Assembly: GCF_001411495.1 (NCBI RefSeq)
Contig: NZ_CP012983.1
Span: forward strand, 868,001-932,000
DNA: 64,000 nucleotides
Origin: Burkholderia cepacia ATCC 25416
GTDB lineage: Bacteria; Pseudomonadota; Gammaproteobacteria; Burkholderiales; Burkholderiaceae
Direction: 5' to 3'
Each line of letters opens with the position of its first letter. The stretch's first letter is position 1. Shown in pieces: positions 17,134-24,989 of this stretch. A model generated the notes under the pieces. The model saw only the letters and a program-made list of their open reading frames with translations, searched no databases and was not told where the DNA came from. The position numbers and the translations under genes are program-made.

Positions 17134-18135
17134 TCACGCCGATGCCACCAGCGTGTTGAACGACGTATCCCACAACGGCGCGACATTCGCCGGCCCGTCG
17201 AGCACGCCGATCCGCGCGAACACATCCGCGACCTGCTGATGCTGCGCCACCACGTCGGGCGTCACCGGCAGCAACGCATAGTCTTCGCTGCGCTGGTCGA
17301 ACATCGCGACGAGATCGGCCACCGGCACGCGCGTCTCCTGGTTCTGCACCCGCGCGTAGTCGCCGAAATGCCCGTTCGCCCACGCATACGCGCGCCGGAA
17401 CCGCAGCAGCAGATCGCCCGTCGCCGCACGACGGCGCGCATCGTCGAGCGTGCGCGGGTTCGCGTACACCGGGAAATTGCCCGACAGATAACCCTTCCCC
17501 GTCTTCAGCACGCGCGCCCCGTAACGATTGCGCGCGAGCTGGCCGTTGTAGCCGTAGATCGCCCACGCGTCGATGTCGCCGCGATCGTAGGCCGACAACC
17601 CGTCGGTCGGCGACAGGTGGTTGATCGGCTGGATGTCGTCGAAGCCCAGGCCAGCTTCCGTAAGCTGGCGATACAGGAAGTAGTGCGACGTCGTCGCGCG
17701 CACGTAGCCGACGCGCTTGCCCTTCAGGTCCGCGATGCTGCGGATCGGCGTGTCCTTGCGTGCGAGCGTGACCTGGTTGTTCAGGTCTTCGCGCACGCGG
17801 GTGATGAGCCGGACGCTGGCCTTCTGGCGCGCGGCGAACACGGCCGGAATTTCGCTGCCCGAACCGATATCGAGCGCATCTGCATTGAGCGCCTCGATGT
17901 GCAGCACGCCGTTGTTCAGCTCGCGCCAGTCGATCCGGTACGGTGTGTCGCCGAGGCCGGCCGCCTGCAGCAGTGCGCGCCAGCCGCCCTTGTAGGTCGC
18001 GACGCGCAACGTCGTGCCGGCGAGATCGGCGTTGACGGCCGGCGTGGCGAACGCGGCCTTTGCGGCGAACGGCGCCGCCACGGCCGCGGCGCCGGCAAGA
18101 ATCAGGCGGCGGCGCGCCGCCGACGTTGACGCCAT
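17134..18135 (-). CDS. ABC transporter substrate-binding protein, sulfonate/nitrate type (333 aa)
   Basis: Periplasmic binding protein of the SsuA/TauA class. A twin-arginine-like signal RRRLILAGAAAVAAPFAAKAAFA occupies residues 8-30. The mature domain opens TTLRVATYKGGWRALLQAAG, then ALDIGSGSEIPAVFAARQ near residue 90 and DLKGKRVGYVRATTSHYFLYRQL near residue 135, all typical of aliphatic-sulfonate binders. No permease or ATPase gene is in the window. It is 52 bases downstream of a DUF3088 gene on the same strand and close to SfnG/SfnB-like genes, supporting a sulfur-scavenging role; the ligand itself is inferred. Confidence 0.83.
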   Translation of the reverse strand: MASTSAARRRLILAGAAAVAAPFAAKAAFATPAVNADLAGTTLRVATYKGGWRALLQAAGLGDTPYRIDWRELNNGVLHIEALNADALDIGSGSEIPAVFAARQKASVRLITRVREDLNNQVTLARKDTPIRSIADLKGKRVGYVRATTSHYFLYRQLTEAGLGFDDIQPINHLSPTDGLSAYDRGDIDAWAIYGYNGQLARNRYGARVLKTGKGYLSGNFPVYANPRTLDDARRRAATGDLLLRFRRAYAWANGHFGDYARVQNQETRVPVADLVAMFDQRSEDYALLPVTPDVVAQHQQVADVFARIGVLDGPANVAPLWDTSFNTLVASA

Positions 18136-18187
18136 CGAATCCTCCTGTCGATCGGTTGCGAATTGAGCGGAAGCCTGCGCGGCTGCA

Positions 18188-18532
18188 TCAATGCAGCACC
18201 GGGAACCCGTGGCGCTCGGCCAGCAGCTCGAGGATGCGGCGCGCGTCGGTGACGAACCGCACGTCGCCGAGCGTCTGCGCGTCGTCCGGCGCCGGCTGGT
18301 CGCGACCGAGCACGAGGACCGGCAAGCCCTGGTGCGCATCGTCGAGCGCCTCGATCACCGCGTGGCGCGGCCGCTCGAAGCCGACGCGCTTCACGTCGAT
18401 GCGGCCGGCATGCTCGGGCGCGCTCGCCAGCAGCCCCTCGATCGACAAACCGTGCGGACAGACGAAACGCTGGCCCGGATGCTTCGGGTCGGCAAAACCC
18501 GGTTCCAGCAAAAACAGTACATCGCGACTCAT
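18188..18532 (-). CDS. DUF3088 family protein (114 aa)
   Basis: Small cytoplasmic protein of the DUF3088 family, function unknown. It begins MSRDVLFLLEPGF, has a CPHG motif near residue 27, the segment DVKRVGFERPRHAVIE, then LPVLVLGRDQPAPDD and ends FLAERHG-type sequence: a thioredoxin-like arrangement with a single cysteine. Start at the ATG at 18532; the longer frame to 18592 has no ribosome binding site. It precedes the sulfonate-type binding protein gene by 52 bases and is probably in its operon. Confidence 0.78.
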   Translation of the reverse strand: MSRDVLFLLEPGFADPKHPGQRFVCPHGLSIEGLLASAPEHAGRIDVKRVGFERPRHAVIEALDDAHQGLPVLVLGRDQPAPDDAQTLGDVRFVTDARRILELLAERHGFPVLH

Positions 18533-19019
18533 GTCAAACGGCTCCCGTGTTCGTTGTTCAGCCGGGACGCATGCGCACGTCGGCGCCGTCATGGTCCCGG
18601 AGCAGGCCGGCCCGCGGCCGGATGCCCGACTCTACCGTTGCGCGTCGCACCGCCCTACCAACGTTTTGAGAAATCGATATGCCGGCGCGCATAGCGCATC
18701 GATCGTGCGCCGCACAGACGGCCGTTGCGTAAATGCATCGCCCGTTGCATCGCGGACATTGCGGATATCGAACCATTTCATCGATCGATATGACGGCGGC
18801 CGCGGGTAGCCGGCGCCCGACGTTCGCCGTTCGAGCGATGCGTTCGCCGCAGCAGGGGTGCCGGACGCGATCGCGACGCACATGCCGGACTTGCAGCAAT
18901 GCACATTACAAATCGGCCGCGCAGCGATTTACAAACCACGGATCGACCGTTCGCCGGTTCAACCCGCGTCAATAGCATCGTGCTCCTTACAGTCTTACTC
19001 ATAAAAACAGAGGAAAGTC
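18533..19019. other. Upstream region of the porin gene, no gene
   Basis: 487 bases between the divergent DUF3088 and porin genes. It has several CGATCGAT/ATCGATAT-type self-complementary words (around 18670-18700 and 18779-18790) and AT-rich TTACAAA words at 18906 and 18930, but no clear -35/-10 pair. GAGGAAAG before 19020 is the porin ribosome binding site. Confidence 0.45.
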
Positions 19020-20204
19020 ATGATCAAAAAAACGATAGTCCTGGGTTTGGTTTCGATCGGTTCGGTCAGCGCGCATGCGCAGAGTTCGGTCACGTTGTAC
19101 GGCGTCGTCGATGCCGGTTTCGCCTATACGAACAACCAGGGCGGCGCGAGCAACATCCAGCAGACGAGCGGCAAGCTGAGCGGCAGCCGCTGGGGCCTGA
19201 AAGGCGTGGAAGATCTCGGTGGCGGCCTGCAGGCGGTCTTCACGCTCGAAAGCGGGTTCCGGCCGAGCGACGGCGGGCTCGGCCAGGGCGGCCGGCTGTT
19301 CGGCCGTTCCGCGTACGTGGGCCTGGCCAAGTCCGGCATCGGCACGCTGACCTTCGGCCGCCAGTACGAGCCGATCACCGATCTCGTCGCGCAGTACTCG
19401 GGGTCCGGCTTCTGGTCGCCGGCCACGCACGTGGGCGACAACGACAACATGAACCAGAGCTTCCGCCTGAACAACGCGGTGAAGTTCCGCAGCGACACGA
19501 TCGCCGGCTTCACGGCCGACCTGCTCTATGCGTTCAGCAACCAGGCGAACGGCGGCGCCGGCACCGGCTTCTCGAACAACAATGCGTGGGGCGTGTCGGC
19601 GAACTACGTGAACGGGCCGCTGTCGGTCGGCGGCGGTTACGTGCGACTCAATCACCCGAATGCGACGTCGAATACGACCGGCGCGGTGGGCGGCGCGACC
19701 TCGACCACCGGCAACGACTACAGCGGCGCGTTCTTCTACGGGCTGAACGGCGGTGTGCTCAAGCAGCAGATCGGCGTGGCGGGCGCGAACTACGCGCTCG
19801 GCCGCGCGACGCTCGGCTTCGCGTGGAGCCACACGCAGCTCAACTATCTCGACGGCTCGTCGCGCAAGTTCAACAACTACGACGTGAACGCGCGTTACCA
19901 GATCACGCCGGCGGCTACGCTGATCGGCGTCTATACGTTCACCGACGGGCGCGCGAGCGGCCTGCCGGGCACCGGCGGCCAGACGCTGAAGCCGCGCTGG
20001 CACCAGTTCACGCTCGGGTTCGACTATGCGCTGTCGAAGCGTACCGATATCTACGTGTCGGGCATCTACCAGCTCGCGGCCGGCGATGCGAGCACGGCGA
20101 CGGCGGGCGGTTATCGCAGGATCGCGGCGATCTCGAACATCGGCAGCGCGTCGTCGACGAACCGCCAGGTCGCGCTCGTCAGCGGGCTGCGCGTGAAGTT
20201 CTGA
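19020..20204 (+). CDS. Gram-negative porin, OmpC/Omp32 type (394 aa)
   Basis: Trimeric general-diffusion porin of the beta-proteobacterial family. A signal peptide (residues 1-20, ending SAHA) is followed by the canonical QSSVTLYGVVDAGFAY first strand, SRWGLKGVEDLGGGLQAVFTLESGF near residue 55, the FGRSAYVGLAKSGIGTLTFGRQY segment and a terminal strand ending GLRVKF with Phe last, as the assembly machinery requires. It sits between a sulfonate-type binding protein and an SfnG-like gene, so it may be the entry pore for organosulfur compounds; that is context only. Confidence 0.92.
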   Translation: MIKKTIVLGLVSIGSVSAHAQSSVTLYGVVDAGFAYTNNQGGASNIQQTSGKLSGSRWGLKGVEDLGGGLQAVFTLESGFRPSDGGLGQGGRLFGRSAYVGLAKSGIGTLTFGRQYEPITDLVAQYSGSGFWSPATHVGDNDNMNQSFRLNNAVKFRSDTIAGFTADLLYAFSNQANGGAGTGFSNNNAWGVSANYVNGPLSVGGGYVRLNHPNATSNTTGAVGGATSTTGNDYSGAFFYGLNGGVLKQQIGVAGANYALGRATLGFAWSHTQLNYLDGSSRKFNNYDVNARYQITPAATLIGVYTFTDGRASGLPGTGGQTLKPRWHQFTLGFDYALSKRTDIYVSGIYQLAAGDASTATAGGYRRIAAISNIGSASSTNRQVALVSGLRVKF

Positions 20205-20477
20205 CGGCGTGCGCAGCGGGTGTGGTGCGATAAGCAAAGCGGGAATTGTTGTTTGCCGCGCCGTGCCCGGTTGCCGAGAATGTGCGTTTCCCGTGCGCTG
20301 CCCGCAGGCGCGATACGCGTTCGACGATGACCGACTCCCTCCCCGCGTGCCGCGCAGCAGCCGGCGTGCGGCACTGCGTCGGCACGCCGGCGCATCGGGC
20401 ATCGCACCCGGGCGATTCGCCGCCGCACGTACCCGCCGTTGTCGCGCGGTGCGTGCCCAACCCGCAAGGAAGCCATC

Positions 20478-21665
20478 ATGAGCGCCCCCTCCGTCGCCGC
20501 TCCGGTTGCGACGTCACCGTTCGTCGACGTCCGCTCGCCGGCGGACTTCCCCGACAGCCCCGTGTCGCGCGTGCTCGCACAGCCGCTGATGCTCGGGCTG
20601 TTCCTGCCGATCCAGGCCGGCGGCTGGAGCGCGTCGACGCTGCCGCGCACGACCGACTGGACGTTCGACTACAACGCCGAGCTGGTCGCGCGCGCGGAAG
20701 CGCTCGGCTTCGATCTCGTGTTCGCGCTGTCGCAATGGCTGCCGAAAGGCGGTTACGGCGGCGTGTTCGACGGCCACGCGCTCGACTCGTTCATGACGCT
20801 GGCCGCGCTGACCGCGCGCACCGAGCGGATCATCCTGGTCGCGACGAGCCATGTGCTGTACGGGCCGTGGCATCCGCTGCATTTCGCGAAGTTCACCGCG
20901 ACGCTCGATCACATCTCGCGCGGGCGCTGGGGCATCAACGTCGTGACCGGTCATCGCGCCATCGAGCACGAGATGTTCGGCTGGAACCGGATCGAGCACG
21001 ACCGGCGCTACGAGATGGCCGCCGAATTCGTCGACGCGGTGCAGCAGTTGTGGGCGCAACCGGACAATTTCAGCTACACGCCCGCGCTGTCGGGCTGGCG
21101 GCTGGGCGGCGCGTTCGTCACGCCGAAGCCACGCTACGGCCGCCCGCTGCTGATCAACGCGACCGGCTCCGACGCGGGCATCGAGTTCGCGGCGCGCTAT
21201 TCGGACATCGTGTTCGTCACGAGCCCGGCCGGCCCCGACGCCGAACGCGCGATCGACGCCCTGCCCGCGCATACCGCGCGCGTGAAGGCGGCCGCCGCCG
21301 CGCGCGGCCGGACGATCCGCACGCTGCTCAACCCGCTCGTGATCTGCCGCGAAACGGCAGCCGAAGCGCGCGCGTATCGCGACGCGATCGTCGCGCATGC
21401 GGACGAAGGCAGCTTCCACCGTTTCGACAGCGACGCGCATGCGTGGCGAGGCGGCTTCGAACAACGCGCGCAGGCCGACGCGCGCGCGATCGGCGGCAAC
21501 ATCTCGATCACGGGTTCGCCGGAGGAAGTGGCGGACACCATCGTGCGGCTGCACCGCGCAGGCATCGACGGCATCCAGTTGAGCTTCTACGATTTCAAGC
21601 CCGATCTCGACTTCTTCGGCGAGCGCGTGCTGCCGCTGCTGCGCGACGCCGGCTTGCGGCGCTGA
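20478..21665 (+). CDS. LLM-class flavin-dependent monooxygenase, SfnG-like (395 aa)
   Basis: Luciferase-like FMNH2-dependent monooxygenase. LMLGLFLPIQAGGWS opens the barrel, and GRWGINVVTGHRAIEHEMFGW with HDRRYEMAAEFVDAVQQLW is the signature shared by alkanesulfonate (SsuD), dimethylsulfone (SfnG) and related enzymes; ISITGSPEEVADTIVRLH near the C-terminus matches the family. Start at the ATG at 20478 behind AAGGAAG. It faces an SfnB-like flavoenzyme (convergent, 55 bases). Together they suggest oxidative release of sulfite from sulfones or sulfonates. The exact substrate is not determined. Confidence 0.87.
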   Translation: MSAPSVAAPVATSPFVDVRSPADFPDSPVSRVLAQPLMLGLFLPIQAGGWSASTLPRTTDWTFDYNAELVARAEALGFDLVFALSQWLPKGGYGGVFDGHALDSFMTLAALTARTERIILVATSHVLYGPWHPLHFAKFTATLDHISRGRWGINVVTGHRAIEHEMFGWNRIEHDRRYEMAAEFVDAVQQLWAQPDNFSYTPALSGWRLGGAFVTPKPRYGRPLLINATGSDAGIEFAARYSDIVFVTSPAGPDAERAIDALPAHTARVKAAAAARGRTIRTLLNPLVICRETAAEARAYRDAIVAHADEGSFHRFDSDAHAWRGGFEQRAQADARAIGGNISITGSPEEVADTIVRLHRAGIDGIQLSFYDFKPDLDFFGERVLPLLRDAGLRR

Positions 21666-21666
21666 C

Positions 21667-21690
21667 GCGGGCGGCGGACGTGTCGCCCGC
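21667..21690. terminator. GC stem-loop between convergent sulfur genes
   Basis: GCGGGCG and CGCCCGC form a 7-bp stem around a 10-base loop in the 55-base convergent gap. It lacks a T-run and may serve both genes. Confidence 0.4.
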
Positions 21691-21720
21691 CGCGGCGTTC
21701 ACCGTTTCGACACGGCCGGG

Positions 21721-22938
21721 TCAGAACACGCGGCCTTCGGTGAGGTGCGTCGTCACGCCGTTCAGGTCGTAGTCGCCGATCACGCGCGCCTTGTGCAGCA
21801 GCGGGTTGTGGCTGAAGATCGTGCGCAGGTTGCGCCAGTGCCGGTCGAAGTTGTGTTCGCGCGCCGTCGCCGATGCCCCGCCGACTTCGAACAGCCGCTC
21901 GGCCGCGTGCAGCGCGAGCTTGCTGACGATGAGCTGCGTACGCGCGGTTGCGAGCGCGCTGTCGAGCACGCGTGCATCCGCATCGGCGTCGCCGGCCTCG
22001 ATCGCGTCGGCGGAACGGTCGAGCGCCCGCGCGTTTTCGCGCACGAGCGCGTCGATCGCGTGACTGTGCGCGGACAGTTCGCCGACGACCTGCTGGATGA
22101 AGTGATCGTCGCGCGCGGTCGGCGCCGGGCTGTGCAGCACCGGGCGGCCGTGCGCGAGCACGTAACGGCGCGCATCGGCAACCACGTTGCGCACGATGCC
22201 CGCGCCCGTCGCGACGAGATGCAGCTGGCGCAGCGCGCCGCAATGGCGGCCGACGAGCGTCGAGCCGTCGCGCGGGGCCACTTCGTCCGCGAACACCTGC
22301 ACGTCGTCGAGCAGCAGGCTGCCGCTCGCGGTCATGCGCTGGCCCATGCCGTCCCAGTCGTCGAGCACCTGCACGCCGTCGCGCGCGACGGGAATGATCA
22401 CGGCGACCGCGTCGCCCTGCTCGTTCTCCACGTTGATGCGCGCGAAATCGGCGAACGCGGTGCCGGTCGAATAGTATTTGCGCCCCGTCACGCGATAGTG
22501 CTCGCCGTCCCGGCGCAGCACGGTGGTGTTCTCGCCCGGCCGCGACGTGCCGCGCTCGGTCGACGCACCGCCGAAGATCGCGCCGGCCAGTGCCCGCTCG
22601 AGCTGCACGTCGTTGAACGGCGTGCGCGGCGACAGCCGCAGCGTCTCGGTCTGGTCGTAGTGGATTCGCAGCGCGTGCGCGAGATTCGAATCGGCGGCGG
22701 CCAGCGTCGCGATCGTGTCGAACAGGTCGACCAGCGTGCCGCCGAGGCCGCCACGCGCGACCGGAATCCGCAGCACACCCAGCGCCGAGCGCCGGAAGCG
22801 TGCGAAGCCGTCGAACGGCAACTCGCGACGCGCCTCGCGTTGCGCGGCATCCTGCCCGATCGCGGTCGCGAGATCGGGCAGTGCGGCGAGCGCGTCGCGC
22901 AACGCGTCGCGCGGATCGACGGCATCACGGGCGGTCAT
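21721..22938 (-). CDS. SfnB-like acyl-CoA-dehydrogenase-fold flavoenzyme (405 aa)
   Basis: Acyl-CoA dehydrogenase-fold protein of the SfnB/DszC group, flavin-dependent oxygenases used in sulfur acquisition. Segments seen: RIPVARGGLGGTLVDLFDTIATLAAADSNLA near residue 60, the substrate/flavin loop YRVTGRKYYSTGTAFADF near residue 150, and VGGASATAREHNFDRHWRN near the C-terminus in place of the usual glutamate-containing ACAD motif, as in oxygenase members. A good promoter with an overlapping inverted repeat lies upstream. Paired with the SfnG-like gene, it fits sulfone/sulfonate desulfurisation during sulfur limitation. Confidence 0.86.
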   Translation of the reverse strand: MTARDAVDPRDALRDALAALPDLATAIGQDAAQREARRELPFDGFARFRRSALGVLRIPVARGGLGGTLVDLFDTIATLAAADSNLAHALRIHYDQTETLRLSPRTPFNDVQLERALAGAIFGGASTERGTSRPGENTTVLRRDGEHYRVTGRKYYSTGTAFADFARINVENEQGDAVAVIIPVARDGVQVLDDWDGMGQRMTASGSLLLDDVQVFADEVAPRDGSTLVGRHCGALRQLHLVATGAGIVRNVVADARRYVLAHGRPVLHSPAPTARDDHFIQQVVGELSAHSHAIDALVRENARALDRSADAIEAGDADADARVLDSALATARTQLIVSKLALHAAERLFEVGGASATAREHNFDRHWRNLRTIFSHNPLLHKARVIGDYDLNGVTTHLTEGRVF

Positions 22939-23026
22939 TCTGCGGTTCCTTGTACGAGAAGTTCGGGAATGCCGCTGCGCGGTGCGATCGCGGCATCCGC
23001 GAACCGGCGCACATACGGCACCGCAA

Positions 23027-23055
23027 AGTATAGGGACGCCCCCGGTGTGCGTGAA
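23027..23055 (-). promoter_or_regulatory. Sigma-70-like promoter of the SfnB-like gene
   Basis: On the minus strand TTCACG (23055-23050), a 17-base spacer, then TATACT (23032-23027), 89 bases upstream of the start at 22938. The -10 matches 5 of 6. The imperfect inverted repeat AAAAGC-N8-GCTTTT (23054-23073, 9-bp arms with one mismatch) abuts the -35 and is a candidate operator. Confidence 0.55.
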
Positions 23056-23163
23056 AAGCCGATTTCAGCTTTTGTTATGCGTGTGCCGGGAATGGTCGAG
23101 CGACATCGCAGCGTCGCGCCATCGCGCGATACCCCGGCGCGGCGCGGTCGTGCGTGGCGACCG

Positions 23164-24405
23164 TCACGATTCCGTCGACGGGTCGGGTACGCGCACGATG
23201 CCCTCCGGATACCGGATGTCGATCAGCCCGTGCTTGTCGCGGATGCGGATCGGCGGCACGACCTCCACGCTCGCACGGTCGACGCCCTCGCACACGGCCA
23301 GGTTCGTATTGGTGCGGTAGTACACGCGCTGGTCGTCGACCGCAAAGGCCCAGTTCAGAAAGCGCAGGCTTCGTGCGTCGATTCCCGGCAACGGCTTGCG
23401 GTAGTTCTTCCCCCACAGCACGTGACCGTCGGCGTCGATCAGCATGTCGTGAAAGACGCCGCGCGCGGTCTCGACGTCGACGCGCCCCGGCTTCGTCACG
23501 ATCTTGCCGTCGTAAAGGATCTGCGCGCCGAGCCGCGCATACCGGTAGCCGAGGCTCACCACGCCGGCCGGATCGTCGATGCCGCGCTTGCGCACACCGG
23601 CGCAGAACAGGTGCTTCGCATCCCGCGCGTACGCGCCGCCGATATGCGTCAGGCTGGCCACGTCGGCCTTGACGACGGTCAGGCGGCATGGGCCGCGATC
23701 GGGATCGTGGATGTCGCGCTCGACGTGGTAAGCCTGCCGTGCATCGCGATACCAGCCGCCGCCCAGGGGTTCCAGCGTGGCGGCATCGCCGTCGGCAACG
23801 AGCCCTTCGCCGGCATCGTCGTAGCTGAACGCGGCGCCGCCCGCGTAGTAGCGCAGCCCCGACGCATCGACGGCAAAGTGGTCGACCAGGTGCCGGAAGC
23901 TGCCCAGATCGAAGTTGTTGAGCGCGCGATACTGATGCCCGCTGCCGGTGCGGGCCCAGACGCGTTCGCCATCGCTGTGGAACGGCCCGCCGAGCGGGGC
24001 AAGCGGCTCGTTGCGCGTGTCGCGCCGCCGCCGCGCTTCCGCCTCCTCACGGCGCTGTGCCTCCTCGGCGTCGTAGATGGCCTGCTGCTCCGGCGTGACC
24101 CGCGCCGCATCCTCGTACTGCTGCATGTGGCGCGCATGCAGCGACTGCACGGTCGCGATGCAGTACACCGAATGCGGAACCGAGCGCAGATACAGCGCCC
24201 AGTCCTCGTCGTCGCACCGGTAGAACCAGTGGATTGCCTCACCGTCCCATCCGGCCGGGTCGGTGCGCGCGAGCAGCGCGGCCTTGACGTCCCGGACCTT
24301 GCCGGGCACGACGAAGGAAAGGCTGTAGCCGGTGTCACGGACGATGTCGAGGCTCTCATCCTCGAACAGGCTTCGCATCAGTTTTTCGAGTTCTTGCAAG
24401 GTCAT
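23164..24405 (-). CDS. DKNYY-repeat protein (413 aa)
   Basis: Protein of the DKNYY family, function unknown. The N-terminal 125 residues are a separate domain (MTLQELEKLMRSLFEDESLD, with an acidic/Arg-rich helix EEAQRREEAEARRRRD around 114-129). From about residue 150 come repeated short beta units in which an Asp precedes a Tyr/Phe: GLRYYAGGAAFSYDD, WYRDARQAYHV, YARDAKHLFCAG, ILYDGKIVTKP and AVDDQRVYYRTN. No signal peptide. It is divergent from hipBA, its start 115 bases from the first hip operator. Any link to that toxin system is unproven. Confidence 0.75.
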   Translation of the reverse strand: MTLQELEKLMRSLFEDESLDIVRDTGYSLSFVVPGKVRDVKAALLARTDPAGWDGEAIHWFYRCDDEDWALYLRSVPHSVYCIATVQSLHARHMQQYEDAARVTPEQQAIYDAEEAQRREEAEARRRRDTRNEPLAPLGGPFHSDGERVWARTGSGHQYRALNNFDLGSFRHLVDHFAVDASGLRYYAGGAAFSYDDAGEGLVADGDAATLEPLGGGWYRDARQAYHVERDIHDPDRGPCRLTVVKADVASLTHIGGAYARDAKHLFCAGVRKRGIDDPAGVVSLGYRYARLGAQILYDGKIVTKPGRVDVETARGVFHDMLIDADGHVLWGKNYRKPLPGIDARSLRFLNWAFAVDDQRVYYRTNTNLAVCEGVDRASVEVVPPIRIRDKHGLIDIRYPEGIVRVPDPSTES

Positions 24406-24520
24406 GGGCGCGTGTCGACCCGGTGACGGGCCACGGAATGAACGGACGTGCGGCGGTCATTCTAACCATGGCGACGTGCGCTGCCCCGGCCTCCTTCGGG
24501 ACATTCGGTCGATCCATCGC

Positions 24521-24690
24521 GTATCCGCCCGGATACGAACACGTCGACGGTCGTCATTTCGCCGCATCCGGTTCCCGATCGGGAACGAAACGAGCATTCC
24601 GTTGCCGGCACGGTCAATTCGTTTCCGTTCGGATACGAATTGATGCCTGCGCCAACGAGTTGTGCAATACTGTTCCCGATCAGATACGAA
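24521..24690. promoter_or_regulatory. Four phased hip operator-like palindromes
   Basis: Four 19-20-bp related sites: 24521-24540, 24571-24590, 24621-24640 and 24672-24690. The reading GT(A/T)(T/C)CC-N4-(G/A)G(A/G)(T/A)ACGAA is shared, and the second is a perfect TTCCCGATCGGGAA palindrome. Start-to-start spacing is 50, 50 and 51 bases. Escherichia coli HipB is known to bind repeated TATCC-N8-GGATA operators; here the half-sites are the same but the spacer is 4. They lie directly upstream of hipB (24705). Confidence 0.75.
24640..24668 (+). promoter_or_regulatory. Candidate hipBA promoter
   Basis: TTGATG (24640-24645), a 17-base spacer, then TGCAAT (24663-24668), lying between the third and fourth operators, 36 bases before the hipB start. 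Weak match but well placed for repression by bound HipB. GGAGG precedes the ATG. Confidence 0.35.
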
Positions 24691-24704
24691 GCACGGAGGA
24701 CGTC

Positions 24705-24989
24705 ATGCACGAGATCCTGCCCGTCGGCACGATCGGCGCACTCGCCAACCTTATCCGCGCGGCACGGCTCCAGCAGGGATTTACGCGGGACGAACTCGCG
24801 AACGCCACGGGGCTTTCGCCGAAATTCATCAGCCAGGTGGAGGCCGGGAAACCCACCGCGCAGGTCGGCAAGATCCTGCTGCTGCTCGGCGAACTGGGCA
24901 TCACTCTGCTCGCGCAATCGTCCATCGAGATTTCGGCGGCAAACGTGCTGAAGGCCGCGCAACGCCGCAGGAGCCGCCATGGCGAGTAG
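24705..24989 (+). CDS. hipB: HipB-like antitoxin, Xre-family regulator (94 aa)
   Basis: Antitoxin and autorepressor of a hipBA module. The Xre helix-turn-helix is LANLIRAARLQQGFTRDELANATGLSPKFISQVEAGKP (about 13-50), followed by the HipB-type KILLLLGELGITLLAQ segment. The C-terminal tail is Arg/Lys-rich (LKAAQRRRSRHGE). The ATG at 24705 has CGGAGG six bases upstream. It overlaps the kinase gene by 11 bases, as usual in these operons. The four palindromes immediately upstream are its likely binding sites. Confidence 0.87.
   Translation: MHEILPVGTIGALANLIRAARLQQGFTRDELANATGLSPKFISQVEAGKPTAQVGKILLLLGELGITLLAQSSIEISAANVLKAAQRRRSRHGE

Noticed and set aside
18890..18940. CATTACA/TTTACAAA words upstream of the porin as a third RstA-box
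   Set aside because: Only the ATTACA half matches; the TACATNTN part is absent.
21745..24426. 893-codon plus-strand frame opposite the SfnB-like and DKNYY genes
   Set aside because: Antisense shadow: its composition is dominated by Arg, His and Val, and both opposite genes show conserved motifs.
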